64,000 bases of DNA from Pedobacter sp. BMA (GCF_001027745.1 NZ_LECU01000004.1:720550-784549), one strand, 5' to 3'. Positions 15,432 to 25,822 are shown, counted from the stretch's first letter. The notes: a model not told the origin generated them from the sequence alone. Numbers and translations: made by a program.

Positions 15432-17132
15432 GTGAAAAAAAATATATTCCTAATGATCTCCTTAGGCCTTGCTGTGCTATCAGCAAATGCCCAGAAAAAG
15501 TCTTACCTGGAAATGCTGGCCAACCAGCCTAAGTGGGTCGATTCTGTATTTAACAAACTCAACAGAAGGGAACGCATTGCCCAGATGTTCTTCGTGCGTG
15601 CACATACCAATTTAGGTCAGAAATATATCGACTCTGTGGGTATGGTAATCAAAAAAGAGCAACTGGGTGGGGTAATTTTTTTCCAGGGGGGACCAGTAAG
15701 GCAAGCCCGCGCTACAAATGCCTACCAAAAGGTTAGCCGGATTCCTTTGATTGTGGCTAACGACGGAGAATGGGGTTTGGGTATGCGCCTGGACAGCACG
15801 ATATCTTATCCTTATCAAATGACACTGGGTGCAATCCAAAACAAAGATCTCATTTACAAAATGGGGGTTGAAGTTGCCAAAGACTTTAAAAGAATGGGAA
15901 TGCAAATGAACCTTGCCCCTGATGCAGACATTAATAATAATCCCAAAAACCCTGTGATCAATTATCGTTCATTCGGTGAAAACAAATTTAACGTTGCCAC
16001 CAAAACCGCTACCTACATGAAAGGCATGCAGGATGGTGGGTTGCTAACTACATTGAAGCATTTTCCAGGACATGGAGATACAGACGTAGATTCGCATTAC
16101 GATTTGCCTCAACTTACCTTTACAGCCGCACGTTTAGATAGCCTTGAAATGTATCCTTTCAAAGAACTGATCAAGCAAGGTGCATCGGGAGTAATGATTG
16201 CACATATGAATATCCCATCCTTAGATAACACCCCTAACTTACCCTCTACCCTTTCTAAACCTATTGTTACAGGCATCCTGAAAGAAAGATTGGGCTTTAA
16301 AGGACTGGTGATTTCAGACGCGATGGATATGAAGGGCGTAGTAAAGTTTTTTAAAGATGGTGAGGCTGATGTGATGGGCATTGTTGCAGGCAATGATATC
16401 CTTGAACTTTCTGAGAACAGCGAGCGGGCGGTGAAGCTTATTCGACGTGCTATCAGGCAGGGGCGAATTAGCATGAATGATGTAGATATTAGTGTACGGA
16501 AAATCCTAACCGCAAAATACTGGGCGGGCTTAACCCAAAGAGATACCGTAGTGGTAAAAAATATTGTCGCTGAAGTAAACCGGACCGCCGGCAATGCGCT
16601 GGTGCAGGAATTGGCCAATGCGTCTGTTACCTTGTTAAAAGGAAAAGATTATATTAAAAACATGATTCCGATCAGAAGAACCGCTATTATTAGTATAGGC
16701 GTTTCCGGGGTAACTCGGTTCCAAAAGGAGGTGTCTAAGGGATTTTATAACTCGGTTTATTATGTTTTAGACAAAGATGCTACAGCAGCTCAAATTTCGA
16801 ATATTGCCCGTGAAGTTGCAGCCTTCGATCAGGTAATTGTAGGCATTCACGATAGCCGGGCAAGGCCTGCAAATAACATCCCCCTAAACACAGGGGTTAA
16901 AAATTTCATTAAAGAATTATCCGGCAAGAACACGGTATTTGCATTATTTGCCAACCCTTATAACCTGGCTGCGCTACCTGGATTAGAAAACAGTAAAGGC
17001 CTGGTTGTTGGTTATCAAAAAGAAGATTATATGCAAATCTCGGCTGCAGCCGTTATCAATAACCGCTTAATTCCAGCTGGAAAATTACCCGTAAGCATTC
17101 TGCCAAACTTTAAATTTGGTGACGGGTTATAA
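15432..17132 (+). CDS. Exported GH3 beta-N-acetylhexosaminidase-like enzyme
   Basis: A 566-residue glycoside hydrolase family 3 protein with a signal peptide (ends ANAQ). KHFPGHGDT at 209-217 followed by D220 and H222 is the NagZ-type substrate and acid/base loop, and D296 in SDAMDMKG is the nucleophile. The product is therefore likely to remove beta-linked N-acetylglucosamine, from peptidoglycan or chitin. The C-terminal third is a second domain that NagZ lacks. It starts at GTG: the frame has no ATG between the promoter and this position. Confidence 0.88.
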   Translation: MKKNIFLMISLGLAVLSANAQKKSYLEMLANQPKWVDSVFNKLNRRERIAQMFFVRAHTNLGQKYIDSVGMVIKKEQLGGVIFFQGGPVRQARATNAYQKVSRIPLIVANDGEWGLGMRLDSTISYPYQMTLGAIQNKDLIYKMGVEVAKDFKRMGMQMNLAPDADINNNPKNPVINYRSFGENKFNVATKTATYMKGMQDGGLLTTLKHFPGHGDTDVDSHYDLPQLTFTAARLDSLEMYPFKELIKQGASGVMIAHMNIPSLDNTPNLPSTLSKPIVTGILKERLGFKGLVISDAMDMKGVVKFFKDGEADVMGIVAGNDILELSENSERAVKLIRRAIRQGRISMNDVDISVRKILTAKYWAGLTQRDTVVVKNIVAEVNRTAGNALVQELANASVTLLKGKDYIKNMIPIRRTAIISIGVSGVTRFQKEVSKGFYNSVYYVLDKDATAAQISNIAREVAAFDQVIVGIHDSRARPANNIPLNTGVKNFIKELSGKNTVFALFANPYNLAALPGLENSKGLVVGYQKEDYMQISAAAVINNRLIPAGKLPVSILPNFKFGDGL

Positions 17133-17207
17133 TCCAGTAAAACAACCAATTATTTTTAAAACAATTCGGGGGTCAAAAACATTATCTATTTATAAAAACT
17201 CAATGCC

Positions 17208-17411
17208 ATGATAGACCCAGAAGAAGATAACTATTCAAACGACCCTAACGATGCTTTACGCAGAGAGGATGATACTGAAAACATCAATGAATTAGAAGGA
17301 GATGATACCAGTATCGAACATGATAAAGACATGCTGGAACAAGCTGATGAAGCTTCCAGACCATCCTACGAGCTCAATCTTGATGATGAGCCAGCAGATT
17401 TGGAGGATTAA
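17208..17411 (+). CDS. Small acidic protein, unknown
   Basis: A 67-residue protein with 27 Asp/Glu and only 4 Arg/Lys. It has no recognised domain and no hydrophobic segment. A clear ATG and a strong terminator right after the stop codon support expression. It lies 75 nt after the GH3 gene, so the two could share a transcript. The composition suggests an intrinsically disordered protein, possibly binding metal or basic partners, but nothing more can be said. Confidence 0.6.
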   Translation: MIDPEEDNYSNDPNDALRREDDTENINELEGDDTSIEHDKDMLEQADEASRPSYELNLDDEPADLED

Positions 17412-17457
17412 AAAAAGCCGCGGGGATAGACCTAAAATCTAAGCCCTGCGGCTTTTT
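17411..17457. terminator. Bidirectional terminator
   Basis: A stem of about 14 bp (AAAAAGCCGCGGGG / CCCTGCGGCTTTTT, one wobble) with flanking A and T runs, so it can act for both the small acidic gene and the convergent thioredoxin gene. Confidence 0.85.
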
Positions 17458-17459
17458 AC

Positions 17460-17993
17460 TTATTTAGACTTTGGTTTGTAAGAATCGGGGTCTACTGCGG
17501 CAAAGGTCCAGCCTTTTAGAAATGAGTTAATCTTTTTCACATCGTGACCCACTTTCTTTTTTCCGTTTGAACCAATTTCATCTGTTTCCAGATAAGATGA
17601 ATTCTCTATATGTAGCACTTTGCCTGTTCCATCCAGTACCACAAATACAGGATAGCCGAAACGGTTAGGAAAGCCGAGAACTTTCATCGCTTCATCATTG
17701 TGATGATCCTTATCCCAATTCACCAATAAAAATTCATAGTTATCATTAATGGTTTGCTTTAAAGAGGCGGTAGTATCAACTAAATTGTGAAAAGCGATAC
17801 ACCAGGAACACCAGTTTCCTCCCACCTGTACCAGTACGTGTTTCTTTTCCTTTGCTGCCTTTTCGGTTGCGGCTTTTATGTCAGCCAAAGCGTTGGCTTT
17901 AGGATTATAAATCTGAACACGCTCTTTTTTATCCTGGCTAAATGCCGAAGTAGAAATGAATAAAGCAGCTAAAATAATAAGTAGTTTTTTCAT
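17460..17993 (-). CDS. Exported thioredoxin-like protein
   Basis: A 177-residue protein with a signal peptide (ends SFSQ, residues 1-20) and a thioredoxin fold. The active site is CSWC at 62-65 in GGNWCSWC, with the cis-proline region later (YPVFVVLDGTG). It probably acts as a periplasmic disulphide reductase or thiol carrier; the partner is unknown. TACATTTG at 18014-18021 is a likely promoter, 20 nt upstream. Confidence 0.88.
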   Translation of the reverse strand: MKKLLIILAALFISTSAFSQDKKERVQIYNPKANALADIKAATEKAAKEKKHVLVQVGGNWCSWCIAFHNLVDTTASLKQTINDNYEFLLVNWDKDHHNDEAMKVLGFPNRFGYPVFVVLDGTGKVLHIENSSYLETDEIGSNGKKKVGHDVKKINSFLKGWTFAAVDPDSYKPKSK

Positions 17994-18013
17994 GTGAAAG
18001 GATATGGTTACTG

Positions 18014-18021
18014 CAAATGTA
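18014..18021 (-). promoter_or_regulatory. -7 element for thioredoxin gene
   Basis: TACATTTG on the minus strand, 20 nt before the ATG at 17993. No good -33 partner was seen. Confidence 0.5.
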
Positions 18022-18108
18022 ATAAAGACTAGTACTTTTATAGATTAATACTGAATTCTTTACAGAAGAGATACATTACGGTACCCCGGCATTTTTTTTG
18101 AAAAAACC

Positions 18109-18116
18109 TATCTTTG
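18109..18116 (+). promoter_or_regulatory. -7 element close to TatD start
   Basis: TATCTTTG with 7 nt to the ATG at 18124. This predicts a very short or absent 5' leader. Confidence 0.55.
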
Positions 18117-18123
18117 CCTATTA

Positions 18124-18780
18124 ATGGATTTTCTAGATGTACATACGCATCACAGCGGTAAGCAAAACGGGGTAACGAGCATCCAAAGTTTATCTGTGAC
18201 AAGCGATATATTTTTGGCCATGCCCAAAGAAAAGCCGATTTCAATAGGCTTACATCCCTGGTATGCAACACTGGAGCAACTGCCAACGCAAATGAAGTAC
18301 ATGCAGGTACTAGCTAAACAGGCAAATGTTAAACTCATTGGTGAGTGCGGACTTGATAAATTAAGGGGTGAAACACTAGATAAACAGATCCTTATCCTAA
18401 AAGAACAGATTTTACTGGCAGAGCAACTTGAGAAGCCGATTATCCTACATTGTGTAAAAGCTTTCTCTGAACTGATAGCGCTCAAAGATGAACTGCGGAT
18501 TAAAGTCCCGACTCTCATTCACGGCTTTAATAAGAACCAAGAACTCGGTAAGCAAATGCAAAATAAAGGTTTTCTGCTATCTTTTGGAAGTTCTATTTTA
18601 AAACATGATTCTGATGCTGCCGGTTTAATTAAGAAAAGTAACAGTTTTTTTTTGGAAACCGATTCTGCGGAAATATCAATCGAACAGATCTATCAGGCCG
18701 CAGCGAATTTAAAAAAATGTTCGGTTGATGAATTAAAAGCCATTATTTTTACAAACTGGAAAGAACTAAACTTACTTTAG
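18124..18780 (+). CDS. TatD family metal-dependent hydrolase
   Basis: A 218-residue TIM-barrel hydrolase. Metal-site motifs appear in order: DVHTHHSG (HxH), GECGLDK (Glu ligand), LHCVK (His), and a late D in FLETDSAE. Family enzymes act as deoxyribonucleases or quality-control hydrolases. It is shorter than the usual 255-265 residues, yet all the ligand segments are present. It starts a same-strand run with tcdA and the addA-like gene. Confidence 0.88.
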   Translation: MDFLDVHTHHSGKQNGVTSIQSLSVTSDIFLAMPKEKPISIGLHPWYATLEQLPTQMKYMQVLAKQANVKLIGECGLDKLRGETLDKQILILKEQILLAEQLEKPIILHCVKAFSELIALKDELRIKVPTLIHGFNKNQELGKQMQNKGFLLSFGSSILKHDSDAAGLIKKSNSFFLETDSAEISIEQIYQAAANLKKCSVDELKAIIFTNWKELNLL

Positions 18781-18859
18781 GAACAACCAGAAACTAGCTC
18801 ACGAAAAAAACCGTTATGCTGTGACCATTCGTGGTCCATTGATAAATAATTATAATGAT

Positions 18860-19636
18860 ATGTCTGATACATCCTGGCTCTCCCGCTCCGCCCTTCTCGT
18901 TGGCAATGAAGGAATTGACTTGCTTCAATCGAAACACGTTTTAGTAATCGGCTTAGGAGGGGTTGGCTCCTTTGCAGCAGAATTTATTTGCCGTTCGGGC
19001 GTTGGCGAAATGACCATTGTAGATGGAGATGTGGTTGATCCAAGCAACAGAAACAGGCAATTGCCGGCATTGGCAACAAACCATGGTGTTGGTAAAGCAT
19101 CGATTATGCAAGAACGCTTACTTGCCATCAATCCGGATTTAAAATTACATGTGATTAATTCATTCCTTACTCCTGATAAGTGCAGGGAAATTCTGGAAAA
19201 TAAATACGACTATGTGATGGACTGCATTGATAGCGTAATGCCTAAAATGACCCTACTATCAACTGCACTGGAAAAAAACATCCCGATTGTGAGTTCTATG
19301 GGTGCAGGCGGTAAAGTTGATCCTACCAAATTAAGGATCACTTTTCTTCCAGACACCTATCAATGCGTTTTCGCCAGTTATGTACGCAAACGACTCAACA
19401 AACTCCCAAACCTGAATTTGGTAAAGGCTGTTTTCTCTATTGAAGAATACAAAAAGGAATCGTTAATTTTAACTGACGGAAGTAATTTTAAACGTTCCGC
19501 CTATGGCACAATTTCTTACCTGCCAGCAGCATTTGGTGGCGCTTGTGCGTCCGTGGTCATAAGGGACTTATTAAATATTCCTTATCCAATGGAAAAACGG
19601 CCAGCCAGAATCAAGAAAAAAGTTAAGAAAAAATAA
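18860..19636 (+). CDS. tcdA: tRNA threonylcarbamoyladenosine dehydratase TcdA-like
   Basis: A 258-residue ThiF/E1-like ATP-dependent enzyme that would cyclise t6A to ct6A at position 37 of tRNAs. The nucleotide-binding motif GLGGVGSFAAE lies near residue 35, followed by the DGDVVDPSNRNRQ adenylation segment. The Lys-rich tail is typical. I choose MSDTSWLSR at 18860 because it matches the family start; a GTG at 18821 would add 13 residues. It sits 14 nt upstream of the addA-like gene. Confidence 0.88.
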   Translation: MSDTSWLSRSALLVGNEGIDLLQSKHVLVIGLGGVGSFAAEFICRSGVGEMTIVDGDVVDPSNRNRQLPALATNHGVGKASIMQERLLAINPDLKLHVINSFLTPDKCREILENKYDYVMDCIDSVMPKMTLLSTALEKNIPIVSSMGAGGKVDPTKLRITFLPDTYQCVFASYVRKRLNKLPNLNLVKAVFSIEEYKKESLILTDGSNFKRSAYGTISYLPAAFGGACASVVIRDLLNIPYPMEKRPARIKKKVKKK

Positions 19637-19650
19637 ACGATCAGGAATTT

Positions 19651-22600
19651 ATGCCAAAACCTCTTAAAATTCTCCAGGCCTCCGCAGGTTCTGGTAAAAC
19701 ATTCAGTCTTACAGCACATTATCTCACGCTGCTTTTTAGCAGCGAAAACAAATACCGCGAGATTTTAGCTGTAACCTTTACTAATAAGGCTACTGAAGAA
19801 ATGAAATCAAGAATTTTAGAAGTTCTGGTGGGCCTGGCACAGGGAAACCCCTCGAAAAAAATTGATGATTACAGAAAGCTGGTTCTGGTAGCCTACCCTG
19901 AAATAAATGCAGAGGGTTTAAAGCTTAAAGCAGATAAAATCTATCGTAAAATCCTCCACGATTATAGCCGTTTCTCAGTCAGCACCATTGATGGCTTTGT
20001 ACAAAAGGTCATTCGCGGCTTTGCTTTTGAACTGGGTTTAAATGCTGATTATAATTTAGAAATGAATTACGATAAGGTTAAAGATGACCTGGTAAACAAG
20101 CTGGATGAAGCCTTAACCGACAATAAGCAGCTTTTACAATGGATCATCGACCTGGCACTTGAGCGTATTAGCGACAACAAAAGCTGGAATTACAAGTCGG
20201 AACTCTATAATTTAATCGGGGAAATTTTTTCAGAGCGGTTCCAGATTTTTGAATCTGCAGTAGAGGAGCTGGGCGCGGAGAATATTGATGAACTCTTTAA
20301 AAAGTATATCAGCGTTACCAAAGAAGAAATCAAAAGATTTGAGGATGAAATCGTTCAGCTGGCAACTGATGCGCACGAGGCTATAAATGTACTGGGGGTA
20401 GAAAATGAACACCTGAAAGGCAAATCCAGAAGTCCCCTCACAAAGTTAGTGTTAATAGCCAGAGGAGATTTTTCTAAGATAGAGGCTCTTTTCAACTTAA
20501 TAGATGAGCCTGATGAATGGTTTCAGAAAAACGCCGCCATAGCAGAGGTTTATGAAACGATTAATCCCATATTACATCAAATAAAAGATCATTTTCTTTC
20601 CTACTTACCGGATTACCAATTGGCAATTGCCTTCAATAAAAACCTTTATTATTTAAGGCTGATGCAGGAAATAGCTGTATTGCTAAAAGAATATAGAGCT
20701 GAAAACGATAACCTGCTCATCAGCGATGCCCAAAAACTGATATCCGGAATTACTGACGATGCCGGAGAGAACCCCTCTTTTATATGGGAAAAAGTGGGCA
20801 ACAGATATCGTAATTTCCTTTTCGATGAGTTTCAGGATACCTCAACCAGCCAGTGGGGAAGCTTTAAATCGCTTTTAACCAATGCCATTGCCACCCCAAG
20901 CATGGATTTAACAGATCACCTGATTGTGGGAGATACTAAACAATCCATTTACCGCTGGCGAAATGGCGACTGGAATATCCTGCATAAACATGCTAAAACC
21001 GATGTTGGTATGCATAATGTGGTGGAGGAAAGTCTGGAAGAAAATTACCGCAGTACCGAAAATATCATCACGTTTAACAATGTATTATATAAAAGTATTC
21101 CTTTAACGCTACAAAATGAGTTAAATCAAAACTTAGCTGATAAACCTGAAAGTATTTCTGCCTGGTGGAATGCGGAACACTATAATTCGATTATTACGGA
21201 TATTTATGCTGGCTCGACGCAAAATTTTGCGCCCAACACTTTAAAGGGTGGAACAATTAAGATCAAAAAGTTTGGCAAAGAACAAGCTCCGGAAGAGATA
21301 CGGTTCAGTGAGACGGTTTTCCGTGATCTTGCCCTGAATGATGTAATAGCAGAAATTTTTTATTTAAAAGATCAGAAGCATTATTCGTTGAAGGACATCG
21401 CTATTTTAGTGCGTTCAAATAGTGAGGCGCTATTAACTGTGCAAAAGCTAATGGAATTCAAGTTGCCTGTTCTTTCAGGCGATGCCTTGTTGATTTCTAA
21501 TAATTCTACTGTTAAACTAATCATCAACACGCTTAAAGTCCTGATCGGACTGGATGCGCAAACAGCACTTTATAAAGCAAACTGTATCGCCCTTTACCAC
21601 TCTTTACATGAAAAAGAGGCAAATGCAAATCACTATTTAAATCTCACTCATACTTCACTATCTTCATTATCAGATGTATTGCCTCAATCACTTTGCAATC
21701 ACTGGCAATCGTGGCTGCAACTTCCCCTGCCCGAACTCGTAGAGATTCTAATCGAGGCCTACGATTTGAAGCGGCTAAGCCAACACCTGCCTTATCTTCT
21801 AGCATTCCGCGATTTAACCGCCAATGCAGGAAAACTCGGTGAAAAGGGCATTATCTCATTTCTTACGTGGTGGGATGAAGATGGCATAAAAAAATCACTT
21901 CCATCTCCTGAAGGTGCCGATGCGATTCAAATCATCACCATCCACAAATCAAAAGGTTTAGCTTTTCGTGCTGTATTTGTTCCTTTCTGCAACTGGGAAG
22001 TAAAAGGTAAAACCAACTCAACATTTTGGGTTTCGTCAGAAGGAACTGCTTATAAAGAACTTAGGGGCATTCCTCTGAAATACAACAAAGATTTAGCCCA
22101 CTCATCAATTGCAAAGGCCTACTACGAAGAGTTGCTTTATAATAACATGGATGCATTAAATATGCTATATGTTGCAACTACCCGTTCCAAAGACTTCCTT
22201 TACATAGCCACTATGGCAAAAGCTGAACCCAAAGGAAATAAAGAGCTAAGCCTTTCAAACATGGGTGATGTGATTAACTTCACTTTCGAAGGACAGTTTG
22301 ATGAACATGGCGTTTACGAAATTGCAGACTATGTAATGATTGAAAATAAAATTAAAGAATCCAATTTTGTTGAGCTGAGAAATTACCCCACCACTTCTCG
22401 TTTGTCGGAACTCTATCTGCCCTCAGCTGAGAAGAATTTAAAACACCTGATCAATATTGAAAAATCAGGAAGAAAAGGTTCCTTACTACACGATATTCTG
22501 GCAAATGCCAGCAGCGAGAAAGAGGTTGCAGATTATGTTTCAAATCTGGTTTTGCAGGGTATTATCAAAGAGGAAGAGGTTCCAAAACTAACCACATCAT

Positions 22601-22890
22601 CGCTCGAAGTTTTAAATCATGCTGAACTTCAGGAAATTTTAAATAAGGCAACTTCCAGCATTACCGAAAAAAATATTGTCGATGCACAAGGAAAACTTCA
22701 TCGTCCGGATAGGGTGCTAATCAATGCCAATGAGGTTATCATTCTGGATTATAAATTTACACTCGAAAAAAGCGACAGACATATTGAACAGGTCTTAAAG
22801 TACAAAGCCTTGCTTTCTGAAATGGGCTACAGCAACGTGAAGGGCTATTTATTTTATGCAATTAACAAAGAATTAAAGCCTGTTATCTAA
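19651..22890 (+). CDS. AddA-like helicase-nuclease (UvrD family)
   Basis: A 1079-residue AddA/RecB-type subunit for double-strand break end processing. Walker A is ASAGSGKT at 10-17, the Walker B DEFQDT begins at residue 392, and motif III-like DTKQSIYRWR follows. The C-terminal PD-(D/E)XK nuclease has GSLLHDIL and ILDYKF (D1033, K1035). Motif VI (ATTRSKDFLYI) is intact. The addB-like gene lies 3 kb downstream, separated by an outer membrane protein gene, which is unusual. Confidence 0.9.
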   Translation: MPKPLKILQASAGSGKTFSLTAHYLTLLFSSENKYREILAVTFTNKATEEMKSRILEVLVGLAQGNPSKKIDDYRKLVLVAYPEINAEGLKLKADKIYRKILHDYSRFSVSTIDGFVQKVIRGFAFELGLNADYNLEMNYDKVKDDLVNKLDEALTDNKQLLQWIIDLALERISDNKSWNYKSELYNLIGEIFSERFQIFESAVEELGAENIDELFKKYISVTKEEIKRFEDEIVQLATDAHEAINVLGVENEHLKGKSRSPLTKLVLIARGDFSKIEALFNLIDEPDEWFQKNAAIAEVYETINPILHQIKDHFLSYLPDYQLAIAFNKNLYYLRLMQEIAVLLKEYRAENDNLLISDAQKLISGITDDAGENPSFIWEKVGNRYRNFLFDEFQDTSTSQWGSFKSLLTNAIATPSMDLTDHLIVGDTKQSIYRWRNGDWNILHKHAKTDVGMHNVVEESLEENYRSTENIITFNNVLYKSIPLTLQNELNQNLADKPESISAWWNAEHYNSIITDIYAGSTQNFAPNTLKGGTIKIKKFGKEQAPEEIRFSETVFRDLALNDVIAEIFYLKDQKHYSLKDIAILVRSNSEALLTVQKLMEFKLPVLSGDALLISNNSTVKLIINTLKVLIGLDAQTALYKANCIALYHSLHEKEANANHYLNLTHTSLSSLSDVLPQSLCNHWQSWLQLPLPELVEILIEAYDLKRLSQHLPYLLAFRDLTANAGKLGEKGIISFLTWWDEDGIKKSLPSPEGADAIQIITIHKSKGLAFRAVFVPFCNWEVKGKTNSTFWVSSEGTAYKELRGIPLKYNKDLAHSSIAKAYYEELLYNNMDALNMLYVATTRSKDFLYIATMAKAEPKGNKELSLSNMGDVINFTFEGQFDEHGVYEIADYVMIENKIKESNFVELRNYPTTSRLSELYLPSAEKNLKHLINIEKSGRKGSLLHDILANASSEKEVADYVSNLVLQGIIKEEEVPKLTTSSLEVLNHAELQEILNKATSSITEKNIVDAQGKLHRPDRVLINANEVIILDYKFTLEKSDRHIEQVLKYKALLSEMGYSNVKGYLFYAINKELKPVI

Positions 22891-22972
22891 TTTAGCAAAA
22901 TAATGCGTTATAGTTGTGGAAAATTACTAACCGAGCCATCTAAATCTAAATGCATTTGTAATCATAAATACC

Positions 22973-25810
22973 TTGTTGAAAAATTTTCTGCTCTTACTCT
23001 CTCTCCTGTTGCTATTTGCTTATACCCCAAGCTTAGCACAAACGTCCTGTGATATAAAAGGAAGTGTTACCGACTCTACAAAAAAAGCAATAAGCGGTAT
23101 AACCGTCAAAATTACTTTTGGTAAAGACTCATCCTACACCACTACTGATGATAGGGGAAGTTTTTCCTTTTCTAAAATAAATGCAAAAAGTCTTGTGATC
23201 AATATAGGCGGTATAGGTTATAAAACCCACATGGCAAAATACACTATCAAACCCGACATGTCTGAAATTGATATAGGCACAATTATATTAAAAGGTGGCG
23301 AAATCATTCTGGAGGATGTCACCATCAAAGCTAAACCAGTGGCGATAAAATACAAGCAGGATACGGTTGAATATGATGCAAATGCTTTTCATATTCAGGA
23401 AGATGACCGTGTTAGCGATTTGCTCAAGCAGTTGCCCGGAGTTGAACTAGACGAAAATGACAACGTAACCGCAATGGGAAAAGGCATGACTAAACTTCGT
23501 GTCAATGGCCGTGATTTTTTCACGAATAATGTCAAAGATTTCATTTCAAAACTTCCGGCAGGTATTGTTTCCAAAATACAGGTAATTGATGATTTTGGTG
23601 ATCAGGCAAATTTTACAGGAATCAAAGTGGGCGAATCACAAAAGATGCTCAATATTGTTACTAAGCCAGGTATGGATAACGGCCAGTTCGGAGGTTTTGG
23701 ATTTAGCGCTGGTACCAATAAGCAGATAGGTGGAAATGGGAATGTAAACCTTTGGAAAGGGAGTAAGCAAAGCAACGGTAGTATTGGTTATAACATTGCC
23801 GATAATGGCGCCGGCATTTCTGAAAGCCGGAATATTGGTTTTAGCCATAGTGATAAATTAAAAGACAAAGGCAATTTTGGAATAAATTACGGTTACCGGG
23901 GTGGATCAAATAACTCGACAAGTATGCAAACGGTTGAAACCATCAGCCCGTTAGGTAAATTGAACAGCCAGATCGAAAACCGCTCCTCTTCAGGGAATAA
24001 CGGGCACAATATGTCCGTCAATTTCAATCAGGTTTCTAAAAAAGTCTTTTTATTGAGCTCAGCCAGCTTTGAGACCAACAATTCCCAATCGCAAAATAGT
24101 TCATCAAATTTACAAACTGGTTTAACCAGGCAGGATTTCATCAACAACACCCGGGCCAATAACCGCACGCCTTCATTTCGGACCAATCTTGACTTTTCTA
24201 AAAAGCTTACAAAAAACACTTTTTCAGGGAACTTTTCCTTTTCAAGCTCATCTAACCAATCCGAACAAAATGTTATAACTAATACCTTGTATTATAGTTC
24301 TAGCGGCAATTTAGAAAAAGATTCCTTGTTAAACAGGACCGTATATAACAAAGGTGGAAACAAGCAATTTAGTTTCGGGCTAACCTATGGTATCAGTTTG
24401 AAAAAAGATACACTACTGAGCAGGAGCTTAAATTTCAGTTATCATGGATCTGTTGGATTAACCAACAGCGATTTACAGACTTACGTACTTAATCCATCCA
24501 CCTTCAGCACAACGAGGGTTGATTCACTGAGTGTACTGACTAAAAACTCAACGCTAAATCAATCTCTGGACGTGCGCTATTACCAAACGGGAAAAAAGGG
24601 TCGGTTAAGTATAGGACTAAATGCACGACCAAATCTGATCCGCAACGAATATCCGCAGGAGGGTAATACTTATAGTAACAATTATATCAATGTCTCACCT
24701 ACGTTTAGCTACTCGAAGACCTTTACCAGCACTAAATCCCTCTCGGTAAATTATAATGGTCAAAATAACAACCCCGGTATTTCGCAAATGCAACCAGTGA
24801 GAAATACGCAGAATTTACAGAACATTGTTATCGGCAATCCCGAGCTTAAATCATCTTTCAACCATTCTGTTTCGTCAAACTTTAATTATTTCGGTAAGAA
24901 AAGCGAAATCTCTATCCAGAGTGGAGTTGCCATTAGTGCCACGCAAAATGAAATTGTTAATAACATCATTTTAATTCCCGATACACTTGGCGCCTACAAG
25001 CAGGAAACACGTTTTGAAAATGTGAATGGAAACTATAATGTGAGCTTAAACTATAATATCAATATTCCTTTCAAATCAAGAAAATATACTATATCCATTG
25101 GAGGAAACGCCGGAAATTCCCGTAAAACCGCAATTGTTAACAGTATGAGAAGTTTCAATAAGGGTTACAACATTTCTCAAAATCTTTCAGGAAGAATGAA
25201 CACTAAAAAACTGACCACTACAGTAGGTATAGGCTACAATATGGACACCAACAACGATAATAATATGAATGCTTTTAATGCAGGTCTTGCCGGTTACAAC
25301 CTTTTGCTCAATACGGGTCAATCTTTCATCAAAACAGAAAATTACCACGCTAATTTTTCAACTTCGTTGAAGCTAAAAATCCTCAGAATTAGTGTCAATG
25401 GCAGTTATAATACCAGCAAAAACAAGAATAATACCAGTACAACATCCCTGCAGGTAAATACACAAATTCACAACTTTAACTTTGGCGCATCTGGTACGGC
25501 AACATTATTCACATCTTATTATCTTAACTTTAGCGCAAATAAGCAGATTACAAGAGGTTATAGTTTTAACAATACAAACCCTTTCATCATCAATCTGGGT
25601 GCAGAAAAAGCATTTTTCAAAAGCAAAGTATTAAGTTGCAGTATTAACGTAAACGACTTGTTGAATCAAGGTAATAACATTTCGCAGCAGGTGTTAGGAA
25701 ACTCTGTAATAGAAAGCCGTAGTAATCAGGTCACCAGGGTGGTAACCTTTGGATTGAATTATAATATCTCGAGATTTGGAGGAAAATCTTTTAGATTACG
25801 AAAGGACTAA
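22973..25810 (+). CDS. Outer membrane beta-barrel protein with carboxypeptidase-like N-terminal domain
   Basis: A 945-residue outer membrane protein. A signal peptide (ends SLAQ, about residue 23) is followed by a CarboxypepD_reg-like domain (SCDIKGSVTD...), a plug-like domain with VNGRDFF near residue 180, and a long Asn/Ser/Gly-rich beta-barrel ending in a typical RFGGKSFRLRKD terminus. It belongs to the TonB-dependent-receptor-related barrels. There is no ATG; the gene starts at TTG (22973 or 22976). It is 12 nt from the addB-like gene. The ligand is unknown. Confidence 0.85.
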   Translation: MLKNFLLLLSLLLLFAYTPSLAQTSCDIKGSVTDSTKKAISGITVKITFGKDSSYTTTDDRGSFSFSKINAKSLVINIGGIGYKTHMAKYTIKPDMSEIDIGTIILKGGEIILEDVTIKAKPVAIKYKQDTVEYDANAFHIQEDDRVSDLLKQLPGVELDENDNVTAMGKGMTKLRVNGRDFFTNNVKDFISKLPAGIVSKIQVIDDFGDQANFTGIKVGESQKMLNIVTKPGMDNGQFGGFGFSAGTNKQIGGNGNVNLWKGSKQSNGSIGYNIADNGAGISESRNIGFSHSDKLKDKGNFGINYGYRGGSNNSTSMQTVETISPLGKLNSQIENRSSSGNNGHNMSVNFNQVSKKVFLLSSASFETNNSQSQNSSSNLQTGLTRQDFINNTRANNRTPSFRTNLDFSKKLTKNTFSGNFSFSSSSNQSEQNVITNTLYYSSSGNLEKDSLLNRTVYNKGGNKQFSFGLTYGISLKKDTLLSRSLNFSYHGSVGLTNSDLQTYVLNPSTFSTTRVDSLSVLTKNSTLNQSLDVRYYQTGKKGRLSIGLNARPNLIRNEYPQEGNTYSNNYINVSPTFSYSKTFTSTKSLSVNYNGQNNNPGISQMQPVRNTQNLQNIVIGNPELKSSFNHSVSSNFNYFGKKSEISIQSGVAISATQNEIVNNIILIPDTLGAYKQETRFENVNGNYNVSLNYNINIPFKSRKYTISIGGNAGNSRKTAIVNSMRSFNKGYNISQNLSGRMNTKKLTTTVGIGYNMDTNNDNNMNAFNAGLAGYNLLLNTGQSFIKTENYHANFSTSLKLKILRISVNGSYNTSKNKNNTSTTSLQVNTQIHNFNFGASGTATLFTSYYLNFSANKQITRGYSFNNTNPFIINLGAEKAFFKSKVLSCSINVNDLLNQGNNISQQVLGNSVIESRSNQVTRVVTFGLNYNISRFGGKSFRLRKD

Positions 25811-25822
25811 TAAATATTTTTG

